From Kordiimonas aestuarii (lineage in GTDB: Bacteria > Pseudomonadota > Alphaproteobacteria > Sphingomonadales > Kordiimonadaceae), in the NCBI RefSeq assembly GCF_025574465.1, contig NZ_JAOBPP010000021.1, positions 434,001 to 498,000 on the forward strand: a stretch of DNA of 64,000 nucleotides, in the 5' to 3' direction. Position 1 is the first letter of the stretch. Every line of letters begins with the position of its first letter. Made by a program: the position numbers and the translations under genes. The notes below the pieces were generated by a model. That model saw nothing but the letters and a program-made list of their open reading frames with translations, ran no database searches and was not told the DNA's origin. This document shows, piece by piece, positions 35,680 through 42,795 of the stretch.

Positions 35680-36489
35680 ATGCTCCGACTGCTTGCAATC
35701 CTGTTTCTATGTTTTGGTGCAACACCTGCTTTCGCGCAGGCGCTTGATACCGCGACGCTCAAGCCCTGTGGCGATACCGTAGCAGGCGAGGCAATAGGCG
35801 GCGCGCGCTTCAAGTCGGCCGAAGGCCAGATCATCAAGATTGCCCTGGTGAAAGCGCCGGAACTGTGGGAGCCGGGTGCGGCCTATACCAGCTGGCCGCA
35901 CAGCATTGACGCCAAAAAAGCGCTGGACGCGAAAGTGCGCGGCAAAACGGTCACCCTGTATTGTGAAGGCCCCAAAACCAATCGGCTTGGCGAACTGGTC
36001 GCCCATGTCATCATGCCGGATGGCGGCTGGCTCGCGCTTGAACTCATCAGTGAAGGCCATGTCTTTGTTTTCCCCGGTGCCACCAGGCGTCAGGGCCTGC
36101 CCACACTTTTTGCCGCCGAGGAAGTGGCACGAGCAGCAAAAAAAGGCCTGTGGAATTATCGCAACCTTGTCCCGGTCGAGGCGCTCGGCAATGGCGCCAA
36201 GGCGGGCTGGTTCCAGATTGTACGGGGCCGGGTCGTAGAGGTAGGCGTGGTACGCGGTACCTATTTTCTGAACTTTGGCGAGGACTGGCGCACCGATTTC
36301 ACCATCGAGATACCGCCGCTTGTCGCCCGCCAGTTTACGCAATTGAATATCGACCCGACGAGCCTGCAGGGCAAGTTGGTGGAGGGCCGCGGCTGGATTG
36401 ATTTCAAATCGGGACCACGGCTGTTGTTGCAGGGACCGGGGCAGCTCAGAATGCTTGACGACGGTGAAAACAAAAGCCAGCCCGACTAG
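35680..36489 (+). CDS. Exported SNase-fold (thermonuclease-like) protein, probably catalytically altered
   Basis: The 269-residue protein has a signal peptide (LLAILFLCFGATPAFAQ) and an SNase-like OB-fold domain (about 40-160). The stretch IIKIALVKAPEL aligns with the catalytic VRLLxVDTPE of staphylococcal nuclease: Glu43 is kept, but Arg35 aligns with Lys and the calcium ligand Asp40 aligns with Lys. The later Arg (TNRLGELVAHVI) is kept. This suggests loss or change of nuclease activity. A second beta-rich region (about 175-255) follows with no named domain. The alignment was made by eye. Confidence 0.78.
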   Translation: MLRLLAILFLCFGATPAFAQALDTATLKPCGDTVAGEAIGGARFKSAEGQIIKIALVKAPELWEPGAAYTSWPHSIDAKKALDAKVRGKTVTLYCEGPKTNRLGELVAHVIMPDGGWLALELISEGHVFVFPGATRRQGLPTLFAAEEVARAAKKGLWNYRNLVPVEALGNGAKAGWFQIVRGRVVEVGVVRGTYFLNFGEDWRTDFTIEIPPLVARQFTQLNIDPTSLQGKLVEGRGWIDFKSGPRLLLQGPGQLRMLDDGENKSQPD

Positions 36490-36525
36490 GCTGGCCTTCT
36501 ACCACGTTGCAATGCATCCGCCGGC

Positions 36526-37407
36526 CTAGCCGCCGGCAAGGCCCGCCAGTTCCGGATCGCCCACATCGGCCATCAGCGCCTGCCTGAGCTTGCCAAGCGC
36601 CTGCGCCTCCAATTGACGCACACGTTCCTTGGAAATGCCAAGCTGCGTGCCAAGCACGGCAAGGGTCACACCGTCTTCCCGCAGCTGACGCTCGCGGATG
36701 ATATAGCTTTCCCGCTCGGTCAAATGGCCCATGGCTTTTTCAATCAGTGCAGCTTTTTTGGTACCGTCGTGGCTCTCCATGTAGATCTGGTCCGGTCGCG
36801 GTGTATCGCTGACGAGCAGGTCCTGCCATTCCTGTGCACTTTCATCCGCCACCGGGGCATTGAGTGAACGGTCAACGCCGGAAAGGCGACCCTCCATGGC
36901 CTCCACGTCCCTGAGGCGCACGCCCATTTCATCCGCGATCTGGTTTCTGGCACCCATGGATAGCGGCCGGTCAGGGTCCACACCCATGCGGGCTTTCAGG
37001 CGCTTGAGGTTAAAAAAGAGTGCCTTGTGCGCGCTTGTGGTGCCGGTGCGCACAATGGACCAGTTCCTCAGAACATAATCCTGCACGGCGGCACGAACCC
37101 ACCAGCTGGCATAGGTTGAAAAACGCACATCGCGTTCCGGTTCAAAACGGTAGCCGGCCTCCATCAGGCCGACGGTTCCTTCCTGAATAAGATCAGCGAC
37201 CGGCAACCCATAGTGCCGGTAGCGACTTGCCGCGGCAATCGCCAAGCGCAGGTGCGCTTCGGTCAAGCGCTTCAGCGCCCGTTCGTCTCGTTCCATCTGC
37301 CACGCCAGCGCCAGCTCGGCTTCTTCTTCCCGGTCCAGCATCGGCGCTCGCATCGCGAAACGAATCAAGCGGCGATCTTCCCCAGTGGCCCAGTTTCCTC
37401 GGCTCAC
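36526..37407 (-). CDS. rpoH: RNA polymerase sigma-32 family factor (RpoH-like)
   Basis: The 293-residue sigma-70-family protein has region 2 with DLIQEGTVGLMEAGYRFEP and RFSTYASWWVRAAVQDYVLRNWSIVR, and region 4 helix-turn-helix GISKERVRQLEAQALGKLR, as in heat-shock sigma factors. Its divergence from standard RpoH in the N-terminal and RpoH-box regions suggests the second alphaproteobacterial type (RpoH2), used in oxidative and envelope stress. The start is GTG 37407: a GGGAGG sequence overlaps the upstream in-frame GTG (37413), leaving 5 nt to 37407. It is divergent from the BlaI/BlaR1-ankyrin pair, sharing a 236-bp promoter region. Confidence 0.9.
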   Translation of the reverse strand: MSRGNWATGEDRRLIRFAMRAPMLDREEEAELALAWQMERDERALKRLTEAHLRLAIAAASRYRHYGLPVADLIQEGTVGLMEAGYRFEPERDVRFSTYASWWVRAAVQDYVLRNWSIVRTGTTSAHKALFFNLKRLKARMGVDPDRPLSMGARNQIADEMGVRLRDVEAMEGRLSGVDRSLNAPVADESAQEWQDLLVSDTPRPDQIYMESHDGTKKAALIEKAMGHLTERESYIIRERQLREDGVTLAVLGTQLGISKERVRQLEAQALGKLRQALMADVGDPELAGLAGG

Positions 37408-37584
37408 TCTCACCTCCCAATTTTTAATGACCTTGATTAATGTAGTGCATTATGACGAGTTTTTTTGCGCAATGCAGCAACTTTTTCACGCCAGTGCGAT
37501 AAAATCGATGTGAGGGTCGGGATTCCGCAGGATCGGGCATTTTTTTGCCGACGCCTGACACCTGGCTCCCGCTCGAATTTTATT

Positions 37585-37600
37585 GATTACGTCTGTAAAC
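37585..37600 (+). promoter_or_regulatory. BlaI-type operator, site 1
   Basis: GATTACGTCTGTAAAC contains the TTAC(A/G)-NN-TGTAA dyad that BlaI/MecI-like repressors bind, with one mismatch in the left arm. It lies 43 bp before the repressor start and 34 bp (centre to centre) from site 2. Confidence 0.65.
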
Positions 37601-37618
37601 ATTATGCTTGCTTTTATC

Positions 37619-37634
37619 GATTACATGTGTAAAC
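37619..37634 (+). promoter_or_regulatory. BlaI-type operator, site 2
   Basis: GATTACATGTGTAAAC carries the perfect dyad TTACA-NN-TGTAA and shares 13 of 16 bases with site 1. It ends 9 bp before the repressor ATG, so binding would block initiation or early elongation and autoregulate the pair. Confidence 0.7.
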
Positions 37635-37643
37635 GTGAGACTC

Positions 37644-38027
37644 ATGAGCGAGGATAAAAAACAGATCAGCATAGCTGAAAGCAAGGTGATGGAAGCGCTT
37701 TGGCGCGCCTATCCCTTAAGCGCGGAGGATGTCACCACTGACGTCGCCGCAGAACATAACTGGAGCGTGGGCACCGTCAAGTCCCTGCTGAACCGCCTGT
37801 TGTCAAAGGGCGCGATCTCGGCAGAGAAGGATGGCCGCCGCTACCTCTATACCCCGGTCCTGAGCCACGACGACTATATGACCCGCGAGGGGCAGGGCGT
37901 GCTTGACCGTCTTTTCGATGGTCGGGTTTCCGCCATGCTGACGCATTTTTCCCGGCATGAAAAATTGAGCGGCGATGACATCGCCGAGCTGAAGAAACTG
38001 ATCAAGGAGCTGGACAATGACGAGTGA
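37644..38027 (+). CDS. BlaI/MecI/CopY-family transcriptional repressor
   Basis: The 127-residue protein is a Penicillinase_R winged helix. It shows ISIAESKVMEALW at the start, a recognition helix WSVGTVKSLLNRLLSKG near residue 39, and the wing KDGRRYLYTP. The C-terminal dimerisation helix DIAELKKLIKELDND follows. In classical systems such repressors are cleaved after the membrane partner BlaR1 senses a beta-lactam. ATG 37644 is preferred over 37608, since the longer frame would run through operator site 2. Its 3' end overlaps the BlaR1-like gene by 11 bp, giving strict coupling. Confidence 0.92.
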   Translation: MSEDKKQISIAESKVMEALWRAYPLSAEDVTTDVAAEHNWSVGTVKSLLNRLLSKGAISAEKDGRRYLYTPVLSHDDYMTREGQGVLDRLFDGRVSAMLTHFSRHEKLSGDDIAELKKLIKELDNDE

Positions 38028-40233
38028 TTTTTTTGACCTCATGGTACAGGCCGCCATCGGCACCAGCGCCGCCATGCTTCTTGTCCTGGTGCTCCGGCGT
38101 CGCGCCCATGCGGCATTTGGTGCCCGCACGGCCTATGCCCTGTGGCTGATTGTTCCCATCGCCATGATCGCCAGTCTCCTGCCCGCTGACTTCGTTGTCA
38201 CCGACAGCGCCCCCAAGGCAGAGCGCCGCGCACCAGTGGTAGAGGTCCCAGCGCTTACCGACAACGACGCACCGGCACCCTTGACAGAAACACGGCCCAA
38301 AACCGGCACCACGGCCCAAAAAGCGCTAACACGGACCAATGCAGCCGCCCCCACCGTTCCTGATGGTTGGCTCATGGTGCTCTGGCTCGCGGGGACCTGT
38401 GCAAGCCTCGGTGCCCTTGCCTATGGCCAGCGCCGTTTCATGCGCCGTCATGGCCTCCGGGCCCGTACCAACACATTGCGGGTATCGCGCCACGCCGATG
38501 TCGGGCCAGCCGTGCTTGGCTTCATGACTCCGCGCATTGTGGTGCCAACCGATTTTCGCGACGCCTATAACCGGCTGGAACGCCGGCTTATTCTGGCCCA
38601 CGAACAGGCCCATATTCGCGCAGGCGATATGCAGACAAATGCGCTGGCCATCGCCATCCGCAGCCTTAACTGGTTCAACCCGCTGGCTTATATCGCCTAC
38701 GGCCTTTTCCGCGCCGATCAGGAAATGGCATGCGACGAACGCGTGATGCGCCGCTTTGGCCAGCACCGTCGCCTCTATGCCGAAACGCTCTTGAAATCCC
38801 AGCTGATGGGCGAACGGGCACCGCTTGGCTGTTCATGGTTCGGCGATACTCGTCACCCGCTGAAGGACCGCGTGGCCAAGCTGGCCCGGCGCGAACTGAG
38901 CCCGGCGCGGCGTATGCTGGGTGTTACCCTGTTGCTTGGCGCCACCAGCCTGAGCGGCATGGCCGCCTGGGCAACGCTGGCGACACAGGTGATTTATATC
39001 GAGGGCGATAATACCGCTGGGCGCCTTGCACAGGCTGACAGTTTTATCAGCCCCGACATGGACACGGGCGGCGACAGCACAGCACAACAGGACCCACTGA
39101 AGGCAGCGCAAGGGGCCGCCCTTGTGGACGCCATCATGGAACGGCGCCGCGATCACGCCAGAGCCTTTCTGAAGGCTGGCGTGGATGTGAACTATCACCG
39201 CAAGGGAGACGGGACGCCGCTCTCCGTGGCCGTGCTGGTGCGCGACCGGGAGATGGTGGACATGCTCATCAAGGCTGGCGCAGACGTGAACAAGCCCGCG
39301 CTTGGCGACGGCACGCCGCTTCTCGTTGCAGCGCGCAACCGCGACGCCGCAATGGTCGCAACCCTTCTTGAGGCCGGCGCGGACGTCAATGGCTATTCGC
39401 CGGGCGACGGCACGGCACTGATTGCTGCCGCACGCAGCGGCGACAAGGCGGTGGTTGAACAGTTGCTAAAGGCTGGCGCCAAGGTAAACCAGGTAGCGCC
39501 CGGAGACGGCACAGCCCTTCTGGCTGCAATCGAGAGAGACGACCCGGCCATCATGGAAATGCTGATGGCCGCGGGGGCGGACCTCAATATGGTTGCGCCC
39601 GGCGACGGTACCGCGCTTACCATGGCAGCACAGATGAGCCACGACCGCGTGCTCGATCGTCTCATCAAGCTCGGCGCTGACGTGAACAAGGCCGCGCCAG
39701 GCGACGGTACACCCCTTCTGGTGGCGGCGCGAAACGGAGATACCGCCATCGTGAAGAAGCTGCTTGCTGCCGGGGCGGACATCGACGGCTATTCGCCCGG
39801 TGACGGTACGGCCTTGATCGCCGCCGTGCAGGCGTCCGACCAGGCGATGATCGAGCTGCTGCTCGAGGCCGGGGCCGATGTCAACAAGGCCGCACCCGGG
39901 GACGGCAATGCCCTCATCATGGCTGCCGCTGTCGGCGACCTTGCCATAGTCAAACGGCTGATGGACGCAGGGGCGGATGTGAACGGCTTTGTCCTTGGCG
40001 ACGAGACCCCGCTCATCACCGCCTCCCGTGCCGGTCACCTTGAGGTTGTGGAATATCTGATCAGCAAAGGCGCGAATGTAAACGCCCGGGTGCCCGCAGG
40101 ACAGGACTGGCAGCGCAGAAGCGAACGGTACCGCAGCCCGCTTGGGCAGGCGCTCAGGTATGAGCATAACGATATCGCCGACTATCTGCGCGAAAAGGGC
40201 GCGACCGAACCCAAGGAGCCGGAAGACCGCTAA
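38017..40233 (+). CDS. BlaR1-type M56 metallopeptidase fused to ankyrin repeats
   Basis: The 738-residue protein has the BlaR1/MecR1 membrane plan. Helices lie at about 8-26, 37-57, 113-135 and 305-325, with the zinc-protease segment between helices 3 and 4: HEQAH at 195-199, and Glu236 in ADQEMACDERVM as third ligand. In BlaR1 the part after helix 4 is a periplasmic penicillin-binding sensor. Here it is replaced by a Ser/Gln linker and nine 33-residue ankyrin repeats (residues 397-693) plus capping half-repeats, each starting GDGT(P/A)L. No SxxK or other penicillin-binding motif is present, so a beta-lactam is unlikely to be the signal. By BlaR1 topology the repeats would be periplasmic, which is unusual. 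The partner repressor overlaps its start. Confidence 0.9.
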   Translation: MTSDFFDLMVQAAIGTSAAMLLVLVLRRRAHAAFGARTAYALWLIVPIAMIASLLPADFVVTDSAPKAERRAPVVEVPALTDNDAPAPLTETRPKTGTTAQKALTRTNAAAPTVPDGWLMVLWLAGTCASLGALAYGQRRFMRRHGLRARTNTLRVSRHADVGPAVLGFMTPRIVVPTDFRDAYNRLERRLILAHEQAHIRAGDMQTNALAIAIRSLNWFNPLAYIAYGLFRADQEMACDERVMRRFGQHRRLYAETLLKSQLMGERAPLGCSWFGDTRHPLKDRVAKLARRELSPARRMLGVTLLLGATSLSGMAAWATLATQVIYIEGDNTAGRLAQADSFISPDMDTGGDSTAQQDPLKAAQGAALVDAIMERRRDHARAFLKAGVDVNYHRKGDGTPLSVAVLVRDREMVDMLIKAGADVNKPALGDGTPLLVAARNRDAAMVATLLEAGADVNGYSPGDGTALIAAARSGDKAVVEQLLKAGAKVNQVAPGDGTALLAAIERDDPAIMEMLMAAGADLNMVAPGDGTALTMAAQMSHDRVLDRLIKLGADVNKAAPGDGTPLLVAARNGDTAIVKKLLAAGADIDGYSPGDGTALIAAVQASDQAMIELLLEAGADVNKAAPGDGNALIMAAAVGDLAIVKRLMDAGADVNGFVLGDETPLITASRAGHLEVVEYLISKGANVNARVPAGQDWQRRSERYRSPLGQALRYEHNDIADYLREKGATEPKEPEDR
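39205..40095 (+). repeat. Nine in-frame 99-bp ankyrin repeats
   Basis: Units start at 39205 and recur every 99 bp, each encoding GDGT(P/A)L...LL.AGADVN.. . Units 2 and 6 are nearly the same at protein level, as are the starts of units 3 and 7, giving a hidden four-repeat (396-bp) period that suggests a block duplication. The unit is too long and too regular in frame to be CRISPR. Confidence 0.9.
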
Positions 40234-40267
40234 CCCCGCCAACTGCCCGCATCCGCACCCCAAACAA

Positions 40268-40298
40268 AAAACCCGCCTCAAGTTGAGGCGGGTTTTCT
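40268..40298. terminator. Bidirectional rho-independent terminator
   Basis: The stem AACCCGCCTCA (40270-40280) pairs with TGAGGCGGGTT (40284-40294) with a 3-nt loop. It has a T-rich tract on the plus strand and a run of six T on the minus strand. It serves both the BlaR1-ankyrin gene and the convergent carD. Confidence 0.88.
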
Positions 40299-40325
40299 TT
40301 GAACGTCTTGAAAGACGGGCAGGCT

Positions 40326-40826
40326 TTATGCTGCCAGTTCTTTCTCAAGCTTCACCATCGCGGCTGCTTCGTCGATATCCTCGACAGCGGCAAGCTCACG
40401 CGCGAGACGGCCAAGAGCCGATTCGTAAATCTGGCGTTCGCTGTAGGACTGCTCAGGCTGGTCGGCACCGCGGTGCAGGTCACGAACGACCTCCGCGATG
40501 GAAACCAGATCACCGGAGTTGATCTTTGCTTCATATTCCTGTGCCCGACGGCTCCACATCGTGCGCTTGATCCGAGCCTTGCCCTTGAGCGTGGTGAACG
40601 CTTCCTTGAGCGTGGCATCGTTGGACAGACGGCGCATACCGCTGGCTTCCGCCTTGCCGGTCGGCACCCGCAGGGTCATGCGCTCTTTTTCAAAACGAAT
40701 CACATAAAGTTCGAGCTTGAGGCCAGCAATTTCCTGGACTTCAAGTTCCGTGACCCGGCCCACGCCGTGCTTGGGGTAAACGATGTAATCACCGACTGCA
40801 AAGGGATGTTTACTGGATTTTGCCAT
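40326..40826 (-). CDS. carD: CarD-family transcriptional regulator
   Basis: CarD-type proteins bind the RNA polymerase beta subunit and stabilise open promoter complexes, including at rRNA promoters. The 166-residue protein has the Tudor-like N-terminal domain FAVGDYIVYPKHGVGRVTELE (about residues 8-28) and the helical C-terminal DNA-binding part with RIKRTMWSRRAQEYEAKINSGD and SERQIYESALGRLARELA. Length and motifs are standard for alphaproteobacterial CdnL/CarD. It ends near a bidirectional terminator. Confidence 0.95.
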   Translation of the reverse strand: MAKSSKHPFAVGDYIVYPKHGVGRVTELEVQEIAGLKLELYVIRFEKERMTLRVPTGKAEASGMRRLSNDATLKEAFTTLKGKARIKRTMWSRRAQEYEAKINSGDLVSIAEVVRDLHRGADQPEQSYSERQIYESALGRLARELAAVEDIDEAAAMVKLEKELAA

Positions 40827-41278
40827 AGTGGTTCTATGTCCTTCTTATCTAAAACAGGCACGCCTGGCTGGGTCAGGCCTGCCGGCTATATAAATTGGGC
40901 CCCCGCTGGGCACGGTCCTCGCGTGGCAGATGCCTGCAGAGGCCGCGGAAACCCTTGAGAAAAGCTGCAACTCACGCTTTTCTGTCAAACTGCGTCAAAA
41001 AAAGCCTTGCACCGCCCCGTTCAGGGAGGCACAGTCAGGCCTCAAATCAGCTTCTTCAATTTTCGGCGGTCCAGCCACCACGCGCTCACCCGTTTGCCGC
41101 AAACAGGTCGCGCAATCCCTTCTTGTAACACAAAATTAGTAATTTTTACAGTCTAATTACGCGTTTTTGGCTCTATCGCTGAATTTCGCGACGATCTGAC
41201 GCAACAAAAAAGCCGGGCAAAGACCCGGCTTTCTCAGTAAGCAGTTGATGCTCAAGCAATATTATTGCGGCATATGCC
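40827..41278. other. 452-bp intergenic region upstream of carD
   Basis: No credible gene is seen; the small frames here lack ribosome binding sites and family features. It holds the fdxA terminator (41206-41230) and the carD leader. A TATATA-like candidate -10 on the minus strand lies near 40886-40891, without a good -35. Runs of A or T near 41000 and 41140 make it more AT-rich than surrounding DNA. Confidence 0.5.
41206..41230 (-). terminator. Rho-independent terminator of fdxA
   Basis: On the minus strand AGCCGGG (41230... ) and CCCGGCT arms, at 41224-41230 and 41211-41217, close a 6-nt loop and are followed by a T run (A run at 41206-41211 on the plus strand). It lies about 50 bp past the fdxA stop. 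Confidence 0.88.
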
Positions 41279-41614
41279 CTAGTTTCCCGAGCCCGGATTT
41301 GGCGAGAAATGGGCCATCTTGCCTTCCTTGTCTTTCCAGTCGTCGGCATCGGCCGGCTGCTCACCCTTCACGGTGATGTTCGGCCATTCTTCGGAATATT
41401 TGGTATTGAGCTCAAGCCATTCTTCCATGCCGTCTTCGGTATCGGGCAGGATGGCTTCGGCCGGGCACTCTGGCTCGCACACGCCGCAGTCAATGCATTC
41501 ATTGGGGTTGATCACGAGCATGTTTTCACCCTCGTAGAAACAGTCAACCGGGCAGACCTCGACACAGTCCATGAATTTACATTTGATGCAGGCCTCAGTG
41601 ACAACATAGGTCAT
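41279..41614 (-). CDS. fdxA: 7Fe-type ferredoxin FdxA
   Basis: This 111-residue low-potential electron carrier has one [3Fe-4S] and one [4Fe-4S] cluster. The Cys pattern is visible: C9, C17 and C21/C25 in the first half, C40, C43, C46 and C50 in [12 protein letters not shown]. The C-terminal extension is typical of the Azotobacter FdI-like ferredoxins in Alphaproteobacteria. ATG 41614 has GGAGACG upstream. In related genomes this gene sits next to the S4-domain protein; here a small extra gene lies between them. Confidence 0.96.
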   Translation of the reverse strand: MTYVVTEACIKCKFMDCVEVCPVDCFYEGENMLVINPNECIDCGVCEPECPAEAILPDTEDGMEEWLELNTKYSEEWPNITVKGEQPADADDWKDKEGKMAHFSPNPGSGN

Positions 41615-41756
41615 GAGCGTCTCCTTATATTCCGCAACAGGGGAAAACATTCATTTTCGCTTAATTGGCTTTATGCCGAAAAGCGAAAGCCGGGGCAACG
41701 CCTTTATCTGCAATAGATTCTTATGTGCACAAAATGTTTAGCTTACGATCGGAGGC

Positions 41757-41802
41757 TTAGTCCCAGTCCTTCAGCTTGTCTGTGGCGCGGCGGTCGGCTT
41801 TG
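41757..41802 (-). pseudogene. Displaced 3' end of the S4-protein gene
   Basis: Read on the minus strand this stretch encodes KADRRATDKLKDWD followed by a stop. The first ten residues are the same as KADRRATDKL near the C-terminus of the intact S4 protein (42376-42786), which ends MAKGEER instead. It lacks a start. The simplest reading is that this is the original gene end, cut off when the 628-bp unit was inserted with its own copy of the 3' end. Confidence 0.65.
41771..41802. repeat. 32-bp direct repeat, copy 1
   Basis: It is base-for-base the same as 42399-42430. The two copies are 628 bp apart and bracket a single membrane-protein gene. The repeat encodes the C-terminal KADRRATDKL part of the S4 protein on the minus strand. 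Confidence 0.9.
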
Positions 41803-41875
41803 CAGCAGTTCCCGCGACCACTAGCCACCGGCAAATTGGCTAGCGCGCTGAACCGAAGATCAGTATCGTTGCGCT

Positions 41876-42370
41876 ATGAGAAAAATTGTCGATACAGCAA
41901 CAGAGCTGTGCAGGGCCATACCGCTAAAGCTGGTCTGGCTCTTGATCTTGGTTTCACTCCCGTTACGTTGGACGATCCTTGACCTTTTTCTCACTGCATA
42001 CATGCTCAGTTGGCCGCTGGCACTGAGCCACAGCATCTCACGTCTTTATCCTGAAACGGCAAAGCGACATTCCACACCATTGCTAGCTGCCCCGCTGGGA
42101 CTGATGACTTGTTTGCTGCCTGCACACTATTTTTTTCCAACACCAACTGAATCCGTAACCGAGGCGCTGGGACCCGTGATCGTTGTAATGGGGTTGGCAG
42201 CCTATTTTATCGGCCTCTGGAAACTGGCAAGTATCCTCGTGAGCCTTGAGAAGAACCCAGGCACTCCCCCACGGGATACTTTCTCAACTTTCTTTGCGCT
42301 TTTTTATCACCTCTTCGGCGGCAGCGTGTGGATTAACATCCCGGCGCGTGCGGTCAATCCGGAGATATAG
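41876..42370 (+). CDS. Small membrane protein in an inserted single-gene unit
   Basis: The 164-residue product has four probable membrane helices (about 17-37, 37-55, 68-88 and 95-120) and a C-terminal FYHLFGGSVWINIPARAVNP segment that looks conserved in style but matches no family I recognise. The gene opposes all neighbours and ends 6 bp before the stop of the convergent S4 gene. Base composition looks lower in GC than the flanking genes. A CTAGCCA/TGGCTAG inverted repeat (41821-41843) lies in its leader. Flanking 32-bp repeats indicate it arrived as a unit. Transport or envelope roles are possible but unsupported. Confidence 0.7.
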   Translation: MRKIVDTATELCRAIPLKLVWLLILVSLPLRWTILDLFLTAYMLSWPLALSHSISRLYPETAKRHSTPLLAAPLGLMTCLLPAHYFFPTPTESVTEALGPVIVVMGLAAYFIGLWKLASILVSLEKNPGTPPRDTFSTFFALFYHLFGGSVWINIPARAVNPEI

Positions 42371-42375
42371 CCAGC

Positions 42376-42786
42376 CTAACGCTCCTCGCCCTTCGCCATC
42401 AGCTTGTCTGTGGCGCGGCGGTCGGCTTTGGTGGGGCGGCCGCTGCCTGCTTCGCGTACCGCAACGGCGGTCTTGCGTTCTTCCTTGAGAGCTTCTTTTT
42501 GTGCCTCAATGGGCGAGAGGTCATCATAAAGCGCCTGCGCTTCGGTGGCGGGGCCCCGGCGGGTGCCGAGCGCGAGGATTTTCACCACGCGGATATGCGG
42601 GCCTTGGGGGAAGGTCAGCACCTGGCCCGTGCGTACAGTGACAGACGCCTTGGCGGCGATAGTGCCGTCAACGCGCACCTTGCGGGCCTTGCAAACCGTT
42701 GAAGCGATGGAGCGGGACCGAAAAAACCGGGCATGCCAGAGCCATTTATCCAGCCTGATCTGCCCGGTCTCGAGATTTTCAGCCAT
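42376..42786 (-). CDS. S4-domain RNA-binding protein (Hsp15-like)
   Basis: The 136-residue protein has an S4 domain at the N-terminus (IRLDKWLWHARFFRSRSIASTVCKARKVRVDG), as in heat-shock protein 15, which binds stalled 50S-nascent chain complexes. A basic C-terminal tail follows. It begins 10 bp downstream of the helicase gene and is surely co-transcribed with it. The last residues (MAKGEER) differ from the displaced ending at 41757-41802, so the present C-terminus may have been supplied by the insertion event. The S4 domain itself is intact. Confidence 0.93.
   Translation of the reverse strand: MAENLETGQIRLDKWLWHARFFRSRSIASTVCKARKVRVDGTIAAKASVTVRTGQVLTFPQGPHIRVVKILALGTRRGPATEAQALYDDLSPIEAQKEALKEERKTAVAVREAGSGRPTKADRRATDKLMAKGEER
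42399..42430. repeat. 32-bp direct repeat, copy 2
   Basis: This copy lies inside the 3' end of the intact S4-protein gene and matches 41771-41802 exactly. One mismatch and then two matching bases follow on the left side, and similarity stops on the right. Confidence 0.9.
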
Positions 42787-42795
42787 AAGACGCGG

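Noticed and set aside
39205..40095. Regular 99-bp repeats considered as a CRISPR or satellite array
   Set aside because: The repeats are in frame, encode ankyrin units and have no identical direct repeats with unique spacers.
40895..41128. 77-codon frame upstream of carD
   Set aside because: No ribosome binding site, signal or motif; it overlaps the carD leader and A/T-rich runs.
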